Below are positions 63,312 through 64,000 of a DNA stretch of 64,000 nt, piece after piece. The translations under genes and the position numbers were made by a program. The stretch comes from Lysobacterales bacterium (GTDB lineage: Bacteria; Pseudomonadota; Gammaproteobacteria; Xanthomonadales; Rhodanobacteraceae), in NCBI GenBank assembly GCA_016707485.1, contig JADJHN010000002.1, positions 744,001 to 808,000 of the forward strand. Direction: 5' to 3'. Position 1 is the stretch's first letter; each line of letters opens with the position of its first letter. The notes below the pieces were generated by a model. It worked only from the letters and a program-made list of their open reading frames with translations. It was not told the origin of the DNA and did no database searches.

Positions 63312-64000
63312 ATGAAAAGACTACGTCAGTTGCTGGTTCTGGTGGTGCTTGGTTTCCTCCTGGCCGGGTCCTTGCTGGCGGTCGCGGCACCGGCCACCGA
63401 ATTGCCGCCCGGCTTGCAGATACCCGAGGCGGCGCGCCCGGGTCCCGATTTCAATGCCGAGCGGGCCACCGATGCCTATGTGAACCTGCTTTCGCCCGAA
63501 CAGCGCGCGCAATCGGATGCGTATTTCGAAGGCGGTTACTGGTTGCAGCTTTGGGACCTCTTGTATGGTCTGGCCGTGGCCTGGATCCTGTTGCGCAGCG
63601 GACTCTCGCGCAAGATGCGCGACATTGGCCGACGCATGAGCAAGCGCCCCTCGCTGGTCACCATGATCTATGTCCTGCAATGGCTGCTGATCGGGTCGCT
63701 GCTCATGCTGCCGCTGACCATCTACAGCGGATTCTTCCGCGAGCATGCCTATGGCCTCGCCACGCAGACTTTTGGCGAGTGGTCGGTCGATCAACTCAAG
63801 GAACTGCTGATCAGCCTGATCATCCTGCCTGTGGTGATTGCCCTGCTGTATGGGGCGGTACGCAAGACCGGCGAGCGCTGGTGGATCTGGGCCACCGGCG
63901 GCGCGTTTGTGCTGATCCTGTTTTTCATGATGATCGCCCCGGTTTTCCTTGATCCGGTATTCAATGACTACAAACCGCTGCGGCAAGGCGAGGTTCGCGA
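63312..64000 (+). CDS. M48 family CAAX-type metalloprotease, 3' end outside the window
   Basis: About 229 residues are visible and read through to the window edge. A signal-like helix (LLVLVVLGFLLAGSLLAV) is followed by the CAAX prenyl-protease N-terminal domain, with several membrane helices: LWDLLYGLAVAWILLRSGLS, YVLQWLLIGSLLMLPLTIYS, then the hallmark SGFFREHAYGLATQTFGEW, and PVFLDPVFNDYKPLRQGEVR at the edge. The zinc site HExxH should lie beyond base 64000. Such Ste24-like proteases cut membrane or misfolded proteins at the inner membrane. Confidence 0.85.
   Translation, partial: MKRLRQLLVLVVLGFLLAGSLLAVAAPATELPPGLQIPEAARPGPDFNAERATDAYVNLLSPEQRAQSDAYFEGGYWLQLWDLLYGLAVAWILLRSGLSRKMRDIGRRMSKRPSLVTMIYVLQWLLIGSLLMLPLTIYSGFFREHAYGLATQTFGEWSVDQLKELLISLIILPVVIALLYGAVRKTGERWWIWATGGAFVLILFFMMIAPVFLDPVFNDYKPLRQGEVR

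Overview
The window is GC-rich, densely coded gammaproteobacterial chromosome. The gene set (FabV as enoyl-ACP reductase, SecB-GpsA cluster, AceK, SixA, QueF of the two-domain type, GGGAAT-type and CCCTTCTCCCGC-type intergenic repeats, a DUF559 gene between such repeats) fits the Lysobacterales (Xanthomonadales). The C-terminal tail IFKDGFD on a secreted protein hints at a Rhodanobacteraceae/Dokdonella-like relative, but the genus is a guess. I see no rRNA or tRNA, no CRISPR array, no prophage and no intact insertion sequence.

Layout. 1-10.9 kb: end of an APC-family amino acid permease, two tandem secreted paralogues of unknown function, an epoxide hydrolase, a DoxX/extradiol-dioxygenase pair with a divergent (frameshifted) LysR regulator, an MFS exporter divergent from a second LysR gene, a 290-bp structured MITE-like element, an NADPH-FMN reductase and FdhD. 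11-25.7 kb: two complete RND efflux loci. The first (adaptor, pump, outer-membrane factor) is divergent from an AcrR-type TetR gene and shares with it a near-canonical AcrR operator; its outer-membrane factor is frameshifted. Between the two loci lie a decayed ferric-reductase gene and a CHAD protein. The second locus (outer-membrane factor, adaptor, pump) runs rightward. 25.8-40.7 kb: mostly housekeeping genes: queF, a LysM protein and a lipoprotein, icd next to aceK, rluE with a methyltransferase, a rhodanese-secB-gpsA cluster, an ABC-F ATPase and ppc.

40.7-50 kb: a DUF559 endonuclease-fold gene bracketed by inverted copies of a 46-bp repeat, divergent OPT and POT peptide transporters, fabV and a very large secreted propeller-amidohydrolase. 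50-64 kb: envelope and stress genes: a DUF1232 gene (frameshifted), a PLD-family lipoprotein coupled to a YceI protein, sixA, an orphan ParA ATPase, a gamma-glutamyltransferase, dinB, several small secreted proteins, CsbD, an iron-permease-like protein and the start of a CAAX/M48 protease.

Four genes carry a frameshift that is repaired by removing a single base (near 5931, 12227, 18285 and 50800). The uniform sign suggests either recurrent assembly error or a genome with active gene decay. The most unusual non-coding object is the 290-bp element at 8896-9185, with outer terminal repeats, an internal 86-nt hairpin whose mismatches are mostly wobble-compatible, and a second inner inverted repeat. 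The DUF559-repeat cassette at 40754-41263 is the other candidate for an undescribed small element.
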